A stretch of DNA of 64,000 bases from assembly GCA_963743705.1 (NCBI GenBank), contig CAVUQS010000017.1:124001-188000 (forward strand). Reading direction: 5' to 3'. Each line of letters opens with the position of its first letter. The stretch's first letter is position 1. The translations under genes and the position numbers were made by a program. The DNA is from PALSA-243 sp963743705 (GTDB lineage Bacteria; Acidobacteriota; Terriglobia; Bryobacterales; Bryobacteraceae). The notes beneath the pieces are model-generated. The model saw only the letters and a program-made list of their open reading frames with translations, made no database searches and was not told the origin of the DNA. This document shows, piece after piece, positions 7,364 through 14,578 of the stretch.

Positions 7364-7660
7364 ATGCGGCTATCGGCAAATGCATTGGCAATGAGCTTCG
7401 GATTACTCTGGGGCGCTTGCCTGTTGATCGTTGGGCTCATTAACCTCGCTGCCCCTGCTTATGGCGCGGAGTTTCTGCGCGGCATGGGTTCGATTTATCC
7501 CGGCTTCTACCATGCTCGAACGTTCCTCGATGTCTTGCTGGGTACGCTGTACGGCTTCGTCGACGGCGCGATCGGTGGATGGCTGCTGGGTTGGCTCTAT
7601 AACAACTTCGGAGCGCCCGGGCGGCAGTCCAGCGCCACCCGCCTAGACCGAGCGGCCTAG
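7364..7660 (+). CDS. Small two-helix membrane protein (holin-like family)
   Basis: A 98-residue protein with a first hydrophobic helix at about residues 8-34 and a second at about 55-82, joined by a short loop with GSIYPGFY. It ends in a polar tail. Stand-alone chromosomal proteins of this type are often labelled 'bacteriophage holin', but no lysis or phage gene is near, so a phage role is not supported. The ATG at 7364 has AGAAGG at proper spacing. Its leader has a perfect hairpin, and a TCCTTAAC element lies upstream. The element links it to the neighbouring stress and signalling genes. Its function is unknown; membrane stress is a guess. Confidence 0.75.
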   Translation: MRLSANALAMSFGLLWGACLLIVGLINLAAPAYGAEFLRGMGSIYPGFYHARTFLDVLLGTLYGFVDGAIGGWLLGWLYNNFGAPGRQSSATRLDRAA

Positions 7661-7669
7661 CTTGGCAAC

Positions 7670-7729
7670 GCGCGCCCGAACGTCGAGGCCGGGGGTTCCG
7701 GCCTTACACCCCTCCGCGTTCGGGCGCGC
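7670..7729. repeat. Nested 13-bp inverted repeat (possible terminator or cruciform)
   Basis: GCGCGCCCGAACG at 7670-7682 is perfectly complementary to 7717-7729. A second stem, AGGCCGG at 7686-7692 with CCGGCCT at 7698-7704, is nested inside. It lies 10 bases after the stop of the small membrane gene and just before the next start. No T-run follows, so it may be a factor-dependent terminator, an RNA-stabilising structure or a REP-like element. Confidence 0.5.
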
Positions 7730-7756
7730 CGATGTGTGCTTGCGGGAGGCGACGCA

Positions 7757-8089
7757 ATGAAGACCGCTGCGGTTCTACTGATGTTTCTGTTGCCAGGCCG
7801 CCTGCTGGCGCAATTGCCGACGCGCGAAATCACTGGCTTTGTGCGCGACCAGCGTGGGGAGCCTGTTCGCGGAGCGTTTGTCGAGATCGAGAACACGAGA
7901 ACGTTTCAAGTAAGGTTATTTATCACGCAGGTTTCCGGGGAGTACCGCTTCCTGGACGTGGATGCTAATCAAGACTATAAGGTCGACGCCCTCTACCAGG
8001 GCCACTGGAGCAAAGCCCGATCGGTGAGCCGTTTCGACTCACATAATCCCAAGGTTGTCGAGCTTACCGTGGATCGTCCCCTTCAGTAA
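7757..8089 (+). CDS. Secreted carboxypeptidase-regulatory-like (Ig-fold) domain protein
   Basis: A 110-residue secreted protein. The signal peptide covers about residues 1-19 (hydrophobic core AAVLLMFLLPG, cleavage near LLAQ). The rest is a single beta-sandwich of the carboxypeptidase-regulatory type, with the usual 'ITGFVRDQRGEPVRGAFVEI' opening and a 'SGEYRFLDVDANQDYKVDA' middle. The start at 7757 is chosen because GGGAGG lies just upstream at 7743-7748 and the signal peptide begins there. These domains normally sit in front of receptors or peptidases; here the domain stands alone. It may act as a periplasmic or surface adaptor. Confidence 0.75.
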   Translation: MKTAAVLLMFLLPGRLLAQLPTREITGFVRDQRGEPVRGAFVEIENTRTFQVRLFITQVSGEYRFLDVDANQDYKVDALYQGHWSKARSVSRFDSHNPKVVELTVDRPLQ

Positions 8090-8163
8090 CGGTCGCTGGC
8101 TGCAAATTCCAGAGGCCAGAGCGGGGTTAGCATCCGCGGTTAGCAGTCGCGCCGCGCTACTTC

Positions 8164-8172
8164 TGTTAGCCT
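8164..8172 (+). promoter_or_regulatory. Extended -10 element placed for a leaderless tldD transcript
   Basis: TGTTAGCCT at 8164-8172 fits TG, one base, then TAGCCT. It ends 6 bases before the ATG at 8179, so transcription would begin at or next to the start codon. No Shine-Dalgarno sequence is present between, consistent with leaderless translation. Confidence 0.4.
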
Positions 8173-8178
8173 GAAATT

Positions 8179-9612
8179 ATGCCCCAGTTTTCCGATTCGC
8201 TGTTCGCGACGCGATTCCAGATCACGCGCCGCGACCTCGAGGCCTACCTCGCGGAAGCGCTTTCTCAAGGCGGCGATTACGCCGACCTCTACTTCGAATA
8301 CTTGCTGACGAGTTCCATCAGCATCGACGAATCCATCGTCAAGTCGGCGGCGCAGGGCGTCTCGATGGGCGTGGGGGTGCGGGTGATCTCGGGCGAGCGC
8401 ACCGGCTACGCCTACTCCGACGACCTTTCTCCCGAAAAAATCAAGAAAGCCGCGCGCGTCGCCGCCTGCATCGCCAGCGGACCCGCCAAGGTGGAATCCT
8501 TCGATCTCAACGAGGGCGCCAAGCACAACCTGTATCCGGTTTTTACCGCGCCGGCCGAAACTGCCTTCGCCGATCGCGTCGAGCTGGTGAAGCGCGCCGA
8601 TTCGGCTGCGCGCGCCTACGACCCGCGCATTTTCCAAGTGCAGGTGGCTTACGCCGATAACCTGCGTCACGTGATGGTGGCCACCAGTGACGGCGTGCTG
8701 AGCTTCGACCGCCAGCCGCTGGCGCGGCTAAGCGTCTTCGCAACGGCGCGTGAGAATAACGGACCGCCGCAGCGTGGGCATGCCGGCGGCGGCGGACGCG
8801 TCGAACTCGATTTCTTCGAACAGGAACGGCCTCCCGAGTACTTCGCCAAAGAAGCTGCGCGCGAAGCGATCGCGATGCTGGATGCGGTGGATGCACCGGC
8901 CGGAGAAATGACGGTGGTGCTCGGGCCCGGATGGCCGGGCGTGCTGCTGCACGAAGCCGTTGGCCACGGCCTCGAAGCCGATTTCAATCGTAAGGGCGTT
9001 TCGGCATTCACCGGACGCATCGGCCAGAAGGTCGCCAGCGAACTCTGCACCGTGATTGACGACGGCACCATCGCCAGCCGGCGCGGATCGCTCAATGTTG
9101 ATGATGAGGGCCAGCCGACGCGCAAGAACCTGCTCATTGAAAACGGCATTCTGCGCGGATACTTGCAGGACAAGCTCTCCAGCCGCCTGCTGGGCGGCGA
9201 TTCCACCGGCAGCGGCCGGCGCGAAAGCTACCAGCACATCCCCATGCCGCGCATGACCAATACTTATATGCTGGCGGGCGAGAGCGACCCGGAAGAGATT
9301 GTGCGTTCGGTGCCCAAGGGCCTTTACTGCGTCAATTTCGGCGGGGGCCAGGTGGATATCACCAACGGCAATTTCGTTTTCTCAACGTCGGAAAGCTATC
9401 TCATCGAAGGCGGCAAGATCACGCGCCCGGTGCGCAACGCGACGCTGATCGGCAACGGACCCGAAGCGCTTAAATATGTCAGCATGGTGGGCCACGACTT
9501 GAAGCTGGACGAAGGCATCGGCGTTTGCGGCAAGGAAGGGCAGAGCGTGCCGGTCGGCCTGGGGATTCCGACCATTAAGATTGACCGTATGACCGTGGGA
9601 GGCACGGCTTGA
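8179..9612 (+). CDS. tldD: Metalloprotease TldD
   Basis: A 477-residue TldD, the catalytic subunit of the TldD/TldE heterodimer. The complex degrades unfolded peptides and, in other bacteria, matures peptide natural products and CcdA. The zinc motif is HEAVGHGLE at residues 258-266 (H258, E259, H262), with the third ligand expected further on. Length matches the family (about 480). Conserved blocks such as VDDEGQPTRKNLLIENG and NTYMLAGESDPEEI are clear. The tldE partner begins in the stop codon (TTGA overlap). The promoter appears to be right at the start codon. No precursor peptide gene is seen next to it. Confidence 0.95.
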   Translation: MPQFSDSLFATRFQITRRDLEAYLAEALSQGGDYADLYFEYLLTSSISIDESIVKSAAQGVSMGVGVRVISGERTGYAYSDDLSPEKIKKAARVAACIASGPAKVESFDLNEGAKHNLYPVFTAPAETAFADRVELVKRADSAARAYDPRIFQVQVAYADNLRHVMVATSDGVLSFDRQPLARLSVFATARENNGPPQRGHAGGGGRVELDFFEQERPPEYFAKEAAREAIAMLDAVDAPAGEMTVVLGPGWPGVLLHEAVGHGLEADFNRKGVSAFTGRIGQKVASELCTVIDDGTIASRRGSLNVDDEGQPTRKNLLIENGILRGYLQDKLSSRLLGGDSTGSGRRESYQHIPMPRMTNTYMLAGESDPEEIVRSVPKGLYCVNFGGGQVDITNGNFVFSTSESYLIEGGKITRPVRNATLIGNGPEALKYVSMVGHDLKLDEGIGVCGKEGQSVPVGLGIPTIKIDRMTVGGTA

Positions 9613-10961
9613 GCGCGAATCATTTGCCTGAAATGGCGGCAGACGTGGTGCGCCGCGCGCTGGAATCCGGCGCCACCGACGCCGAATGCACCATCGCCGA
9701 AGGCGCCGAGTTTTCGGCCAGCGTACGCATGCGTGAGCTGGAACAATTGAAGGAAGCGGGCTCGCGTGCTGTGGGCTTGCGCGTCATGGTGGGCAAGAAA
9801 GCCGGCTCGTCGTATACTTCCGACCTCACGCGCGAAGGCTTGGAGCAGCTCGTCCGATCGGCGGTGGAACTCGCCGCGCTCACCAGCGACGATCCGCATG
9901 CCGGCATGCCCGATGCGGAGGAAATGGGCGCGCTCGAAGGCGATCTTGGCCTGCATTCCACCGAAACCGAGGGTCTCGAAACGTCGGTGAAGATCGCGGC
10001 GGCGCGGCGCGCGGAAGAAGCGGCGCTCGATACCGACCCGCGGATCGTCAATTCCGAAGGCGGATCGTTCGACGCCTACGCCGGGCGTCATGTCTTTGCC
10101 AACTCGCGCGGCTTCTTGGGCGAATACCGTTCCAGCTATTGCGCGGTAAGCGCGGTCCCCGTGGCGCGCGATGGCGAATCGATGGAGCGCGATTACTGGT
10201 CGCATTCCGCGCGGCGTTTCACCGACCTGGAATCCCCCGAGCATATCGGCCGAACCGCCGCCCAGCGGGCGCTGCGGCGTTTGAATCCGACCAAAGTAGA
10301 AACGCAGAAGGTTCAGGTGGTTTTCGACCCGGCTATGGCGCGTTCGCTGCTCGATAGCGTTTGCGACGCCGTGCACGGCATGTCGGTCTACCGTAACGAA
10401 TCGTTTTTGGCGAACCGGCTGGGCGAAAAAGTCGCGGCCGAATCGGTGACCATCGTGGACGACGGCACCATTCCCGGGTTGTTCGGCACGTCGCCCTTCG
10501 ACGATGAAGGCGTCCGTTCGCGCCGCACTACGGTGATCGAGCGCGGCGTGCTCAAGAGCTATCTGCTGAACACTTACGCTGCGCGCAAGCTGGGCATGAA
10601 GACTACGGCCAATGCTTCGCGTGGCATCGCGGGCAATGCGGGCATCGGGCACGGGAACTTTTACCTCGAAAAAGGCGTCCAAACGCCGGAACAGATTATT
10701 GCGGGGATTGCGAACGGCTTCTTTGTCACGGAAATGATGGGATTCGGAGTCAATATCGTCACCGGCGATTACTCGCGGGGCGCGTCCGGGGTGTGGATTC
10801 GCAACGGTGAGCTGGCTTTCGCGGTTTCCGAAGTGACTATTGCCGGAAACCTGAAGGACATGCTGATGGGAATCGAAAGCATCGGTTCCGATCTCGAGTT
10901 CCGCACTTCTCTGGCCGCGCCTACAATAAAAATCGGGGAGATGACCGTTGCCGGCAAATGA
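9609..10961 (+). CDS. pmbA: TldE/PmbA, non-catalytic partner of TldD
   Basis: A 450-residue TldD/PmbA-family protein without the HExxxH motif, as expected of the TldE partner that encloses the shared proteolytic chamber. Family landmarks include VDDGTIPGLFGTSPFDDEGV and the C-terminal DYSRGASGVWIRNGELAFAVSEVTIAG block. The most upstream start is TTG at 9609, overlapping the tldD stop as TTGA. An in-frame ATG at 9633 is a reasonable alternative. It is tightly coupled to tldD, so the two are made together. It overlaps the next gene by 14 bases. Confidence 0.95.
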   Translation: MSANHLPEMAADVVRRALESGATDAECTIAEGAEFSASVRMRELEQLKEAGSRAVGLRVMVGKKAGSSYTSDLTREGLEQLVRSAVELAALTSDDPHAGMPDAEEMGALEGDLGLHSTETEGLETSVKIAAARRAEEAALDTDPRIVNSEGGSFDAYAGRHVFANSRGFLGEYRSSYCAVSAVPVARDGESMERDYWSHSARRFTDLESPEHIGRTAAQRALRRLNPTKVETQKVQVVFDPAMARSLLDSVCDAVHGMSVYRNESFLANRLGEKVAAESVTIVDDGTIPGLFGTSPFDDEGVRSRRTTVIERGVLKSYLLNTYAARKLGMKTTANASRGIAGNAGIGHGNFYLEKGVQTPEQIIAGIANGFFVTEMMGFGVNIVTGDYSRGASGVWIRNGELAFAVSEVTIAGNLKDMLMGIESIGSDLEFRTSLAAPTIKIGEMTVAGK

Positions 10962-11436
10962 CGCTGCCGTTGGTGAGAAAAAGAAGAAGCGGGGCATTCC
11001 GCCGCTGGCCTATGTAATCGGATTGGTGGCGATCCTGGGCGGGGCGGGTTTTTGGTACCTCGAGCGCGCCGCGAATCAACCGCCGCCGGGGCCGCCGCTT
11101 TTGACCGCGGAGGCGCGCGCCTACCTTCGCAATCTCGGGCTCAGCGACGTCGACATGCAGGCGCAAACCAGCTACCTGAACCAGCAGGTGGTGGAGCTTA
11201 CCGGCAACATCCAGAACAATGGCAACCGCAAACTGGCGCTGATCGAGCTCACATGCGTCTTTTCCGACCCCTACGGCAAGCCGGTGCTGCGCCAGCGCGT
11301 GCCTATCGTGACCCGCAAGATGGGCGGACTCGCGCCGGGCGAGACTAAACGGTTCCGGCTTCCGTTCGACAACATCCCCGAGGAATGGAATCAGGACCGG
11401 CCACAACTGGTGATCGCGCAGATTCAATTCCAGTAG
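10948..11436 (+). CDS. Membrane-anchored beta-domain protein (unknown function)
   Basis: A 162-residue protein with a Lys-rich cytoplasmic N-terminus, one membrane helix at about 18-37, a Pro-rich linker, and an extracytoplasmic domain at about 60-160. The domain reads as an Ig-like fold: 'VVELTGNIQNNGNRKLALIELTC', then 'GLAPGETKRFRLPFDNIP', the pattern of FxLYD/DUF2393-type domains. The only reasonable start is TTG at 10948, inside pmbA, so it is probably the third gene of the tldD-pmbA operon. It could be a membrane partner of TldD/E, but nothing in the sequence proves that. Confidence 0.75.
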   Translation: MPANDAAVGEKKKKRGIPPLAYVIGLVAILGGAGFWYLERAANQPPPGPPLLTAEARAYLRNLGLSDVDMQAQTSYLNQQVVELTGNIQNNGNRKLALIELTCVFSDPYGKPVLRQRVPIVTRKMGGLAPGETKRFRLPFDNIPEEWNQDRPQLVIAQIQFQ

Positions 11437-11482
11437 AATCCAGCCCCACAGGCGCGCCTGGTGGGCGTAATCCCGTTCGAAA

Positions 11483-11491
11483 TGTTAGGCT
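11483..11491 (+). promoter_or_regulatory. Extended -10 element before the first M14 gene
   Basis: TGTTAGGCT at 11483-11491 matches TG, one base, then TAGGCT. It ends 9 bases before the ATG at 11501, so the transcript would have almost no leader. Confidence 0.4.
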
Positions 11492-11500
11492 AAGTCTCTT

Positions 11501-14500
11501 ATGAAGCTTTCGGTTTTGCTTCTGTGTGCGGCTTGCCTCGGCTTCGCTCAGCCCCCAACTCCGGAGTCCGTTCTGGGCCATAAGCCCGGCGACGATTTCT
11601 ACCTTGCCACCTACGACGAATCGCTCGGCTACCTGCAGAAACTGGCGCAGGCCACCGGCAAGCTCAAGCTGGTGCGCGTGGGCAAGACGACGCGCGGCCT
11701 CGATTGGTACATCGCCGTCATTTCTTCGGAAAAGAACCTCGCCGATCTCAACAAGTTCAAGGACACCGCGCGGCGGCTGGCTTTAGTTAAGGGCCTCACC
11801 GACGCTCAGGCTCACGAACTGGCCCATACTGGCCGCGCCATCGTGCATATCGATTGCGGCTTGCATGCCACGGAAGTTGCGCCGGCGCAGATGGCGATCC
11901 AGCTTGCCTATGAAATGGTGAGCCGCAAGGACGCGGAAAATACCGCCATTCTCGACAACGTCATTCTGCTGCTCTGGTTTTCCATCAACCCCGATGGCCA
12001 GAATCAGGTGGCCAAGTGGTATCGCGAGAACGTGGGCACGCCGTTCGAAGTCGCCAACACGCCCGAGCTTTGGCAGGAATACATCGGCCACGACAACAAC
12101 CGCGACGGCTACATGAACAACATGCTGGAGTCGCAGACGATCACGCGCGCCGAGCTGGAATATTACCCGCAGGTCTTCTACGATCAGCATCAGACCGCGC
12201 CATTTCCGGCGCGCATCTGGATTCCCCCGTTCGGCGACCCGGTGTCGCTCAATCCGCACCCGCTCATGTACCGCTGGGTGAACGTGTTCGGCACGGCAAT
12301 GGCGGCTTACCTCGACGAGCACGATATGCCAGGCGCGATGCATCGCGGGCGCTTCGACGATTGGTATCCGGGTTTCGTGGATCACGTCAACAACTTTCGC
12401 AACACGGTGTCGTTCCTTACCGAAACTGCTCTCTACCGCTACGCCACGCCGCATTTCTATACGCTCGACGAGTTCCCGCGCGATAAGCAGGATCTGCGCG
12501 CCGAGGTCTACTATTCCAGCCCCTGGAAGGGCGGATGGTGGCGGCTCGGCGACGCCGTGCGCTACAACCTGGCGGCGTCGTTCGCGGTGCTCGATACCGC
12601 GGCCAAGAATCGCGAAGAGCTGCTCTACGATCGGTATCGCGCCGGACGCGATGTGGTGGCGCACTTCACCAAGGATCCGCCCTACGCTTACGTGATTCCG
12701 CGCGAACAGCGCGACCGCAACGAGGCGGCCACGCTAGTGGAAAAGCTGATGACCGACGGCATCGAAGTGAATCAGGCGACGCAGAAGTTCACGGCCAACG
12801 GGACGACATTCAAGGAAGGCGATTGGGTGGTGTTGATGGACCAGCCGTTCGCCGCGCTGGTGAAAGAGTTATTCGACGTGCAGCATTATCCGGAACTGCG
12901 CGCGCCGGCGCTACCGACAGCGGCTGCGGCTGCAGGAGGGAATGGCGGCGGAGGCGGCCGGGGCGGTAGAGGCGGCCAAGCCGCTGCGGCGGCGCCCGCT
13001 GCAGCGCCGGTTGCTGCTACCCCCACTGCGGCTCCGGCTGCTGCGGCAGGCGGAGGGCGTGGAGGCCGCGGAGGCGCTGCGGCCGCCGCTGGTGGAGCGG
13101 GCGCTCCGGCAGCGGGCGGGGCTGCGCTGGCGCAGCTTCCTTACGACGTCACCGGATGGACCCTCCCGATGCAAATGGGCGTCGAGGCGGTGGCGATCGC
13201 GGAACCGGTTTCAGCCGAGACGCGGCGCACGCTGCATCCTATGGAAAAGATCGAGCCGATCCCAGGCAAAGTGGAAGGCTCCGGGCCGGTATTTTCGTTC
13301 TCGCACAATTCGAACGCGGCGATGCGCGCGGTCAACGATGTCCTCGCCGCAGGCGGCAGCGTGAGCTTCGCCAAGACCGAAGGCGCGATTTACGCCACCG
13401 GCGCCGCGGCCTCGATTCTGCAAAAGGACGGCGTGGATGCGGCGTCGCTCAAAGAGACGCCCGCAGGTGCGCTGGCCGTGAAAAAGCCACGCATCGGTAT
13501 TTATGAGCCGTGGGGCGGCAATATCGATACGGGCTGGACGCGCTGGTTGTTCGAGCAGTATCGCTTCCCATTCACTGTGCTGCATAACGCCGACGTACAG
13601 AACGGCCATCTTGGGGATCGCTTCGACGCTATCGTCTTCGCCGAAATGGGCACGCGCCAGATTATGGACGGCATGGCGGCGGGTTCGGTGCCCGGGCAAT
13701 ACGCCGGCGGCATCGGCGAGACCGGCGCGCAAGCGCTTCGTGACTTCGTCACGCAGGGCGGCACATTGGTGACGCTCGGCAATGCCACGCTCTTCGCGGT
13801 GGATCAGTTCAATCTCGCGCTCACCAACGTGGTGCAGGGCGTGCCGCAGAGTCAGTTCTTCTGTTCGGGCTCGATTCTGCGCACGGAAGTCAAGGAACCG
13901 AACCACCCGATCCTGGCGGGTCTGCCGGCGAGCCCGGCCATCATGTTCGAGCGCAACCCGGTCTTCGACACGCGCCAAGGCTTCCGCGGACGCGTGCTGG
14001 TGAGCTACGTCAAGGACCGCAACCCGCTGCTCAGTGGCTTCCTGCTGGGTGCCGATCGCATCCAAGGCAAGGCCGCTGCGCTCGATGCTGACTACGGCAA
14101 GGGTCACATTATTCTGCTGGCGTTCCGTCCGCAGTGGCGCGGCCAATCGCACGGCACGTACAAGTTCCTGTTTAACGCGCTCTACTACAATCCTTCGATG
14201 GCGCCGGAAGCGCCGCAGCGCGAAGGCGGCCGCGGCGGAGGCAATCCGCAGCAGACGGCATGGCGGCGTGAGGCGGAATCGGTAAAGACCGAATTGACGC
14301 GGCTGCTCGACCAGAACCGCGCTTACTTCGCTGCGCGCGGCCCGCGCGCGGCCGAGGAAGGGAAGAAGCTGGAGGACGCCCTGGACGCGTTCCAACGCGA
14401 CCGGCTTCCATTGCTTGACGATCTGCGCGCGCAGGTGGAAGACGGCGCGGTTTCGCGCGGCGACGCGGTCTATTCCGCGCAGCTTAAGAAATTTGCGGTG

Positions 14501-14578
14501 GATTTGCGCACGAAGGATTTCAGCGCCTCGAAACTCGAGGATCTGCTGGACCAATACAAACTGGCGGTGGTGCCGTAA
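11501..14578 (+). CDS. Secreted M14 zinc carboxypeptidase with Gly/Ala-rich insert
   Basis: A 1025-residue secreted peptidase with a signal peptide at 1-16 (ending GFAQ). The M14 domain covers about 40-340: zinc ligands H122 and E125 in GLHATEV, a likely third ligand H230 in YDQHQTAPFP, and a candidate catalytic Glu in FLTETALYRYATP. The later part (about 660-860) reads like a class I glutaminase-like Rossmann domain (VKKPRIGIYEPWGG, DRFDAIVFAEMG). Between them, about 475-545, is a low-complexity block of Gly, Ala and Arg with RGG-like units that the next gene lacks. The C-terminus is helical. It is the upstream member of a tandem pair; the stop TAA and the next ATG share one base. Confidence 0.9.
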   Translation: MKLSVLLLCAACLGFAQPPTPESVLGHKPGDDFYLATYDESLGYLQKLAQATGKLKLVRVGKTTRGLDWYIAVISSEKNLADLNKFKDTARRLALVKGLTDAQAHELAHTGRAIVHIDCGLHATEVAPAQMAIQLAYEMVSRKDAENTAILDNVILLLWFSINPDGQNQVAKWYRENVGTPFEVANTPELWQEYIGHDNNRDGYMNNMLESQTITRAELEYYPQVFYDQHQTAPFPARIWIPPFGDPVSLNPHPLMYRWVNVFGTAMAAYLDEHDMPGAMHRGRFDDWYPGFVDHVNNFRNTVSFLTETALYRYATPHFYTLDEFPRDKQDLRAEVYYSSPWKGGWWRLGDAVRYNLAASFAVLDTAAKNREELLYDRYRAGRDVVAHFTKDPPYAYVIPREQRDRNEAATLVEKLMTDGIEVNQATQKFTANGTTFKEGDWVVLMDQPFAALVKELFDVQHYPELRAPALPTAAAAAGGNGGGGGRGGRGGQAAAAAPAAAPVAATPTAAPAAAAGGGRGGRGGAAAAAGGAGAPAAGGAALAQLPYDVTGWTLPMQMGVEAVAIAEPVSAETRRTLHPMEKIEPIPGKVEGSGPVFSFSHNSNAAMRAVNDVLAAGGSVSFAKTEGAIYATGAAASILQKDGVDAASLKETPAGALAVKKPRIGIYEPWGGNIDTGWTRWLFEQYRFPFTVLHNADVQNGHLGDRFDAIVFAEMGTRQIMDGMAAGSVPGQYAGGIGETGAQALRDFVTQGGTLVTLGNATLFAVDQFNLALTNVVQGVPQSQFFCSGSILRTEVKEPNHPILAGLPASPAIMFERNPVFDTRQGFRGRVLVSYVKDRNPLLSGFLLGADRIQGKAAALDADYGKGHIILLAFRPQWRGQSHGTYKFLFNALYYNPSMAPEAPQREGGRGGGNPQQTAWRREAESVKTELTRLLDQNRAYFAARGPRAAEEGKKLEDALDAFQRDRLPLLDDLRAQVEDGAVSRGDAVYSAQLKKFAVDLRTKDFSASKLEDLLDQYKLAVVP

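Noticed and set aside
7364..7660. The small membrane protein as evidence of a prophage
   Set aside because: No endolysin, integrase, capsid or attachment repeat is nearby. Holin-like proteins of this sort occur singly in chromosomes.
9396..10997. A 533-codon minus-strand frame over tldD/pmbA
   Set aside because: It is antisense to two well-recognised genes and shows only the compositional echo of their codons.
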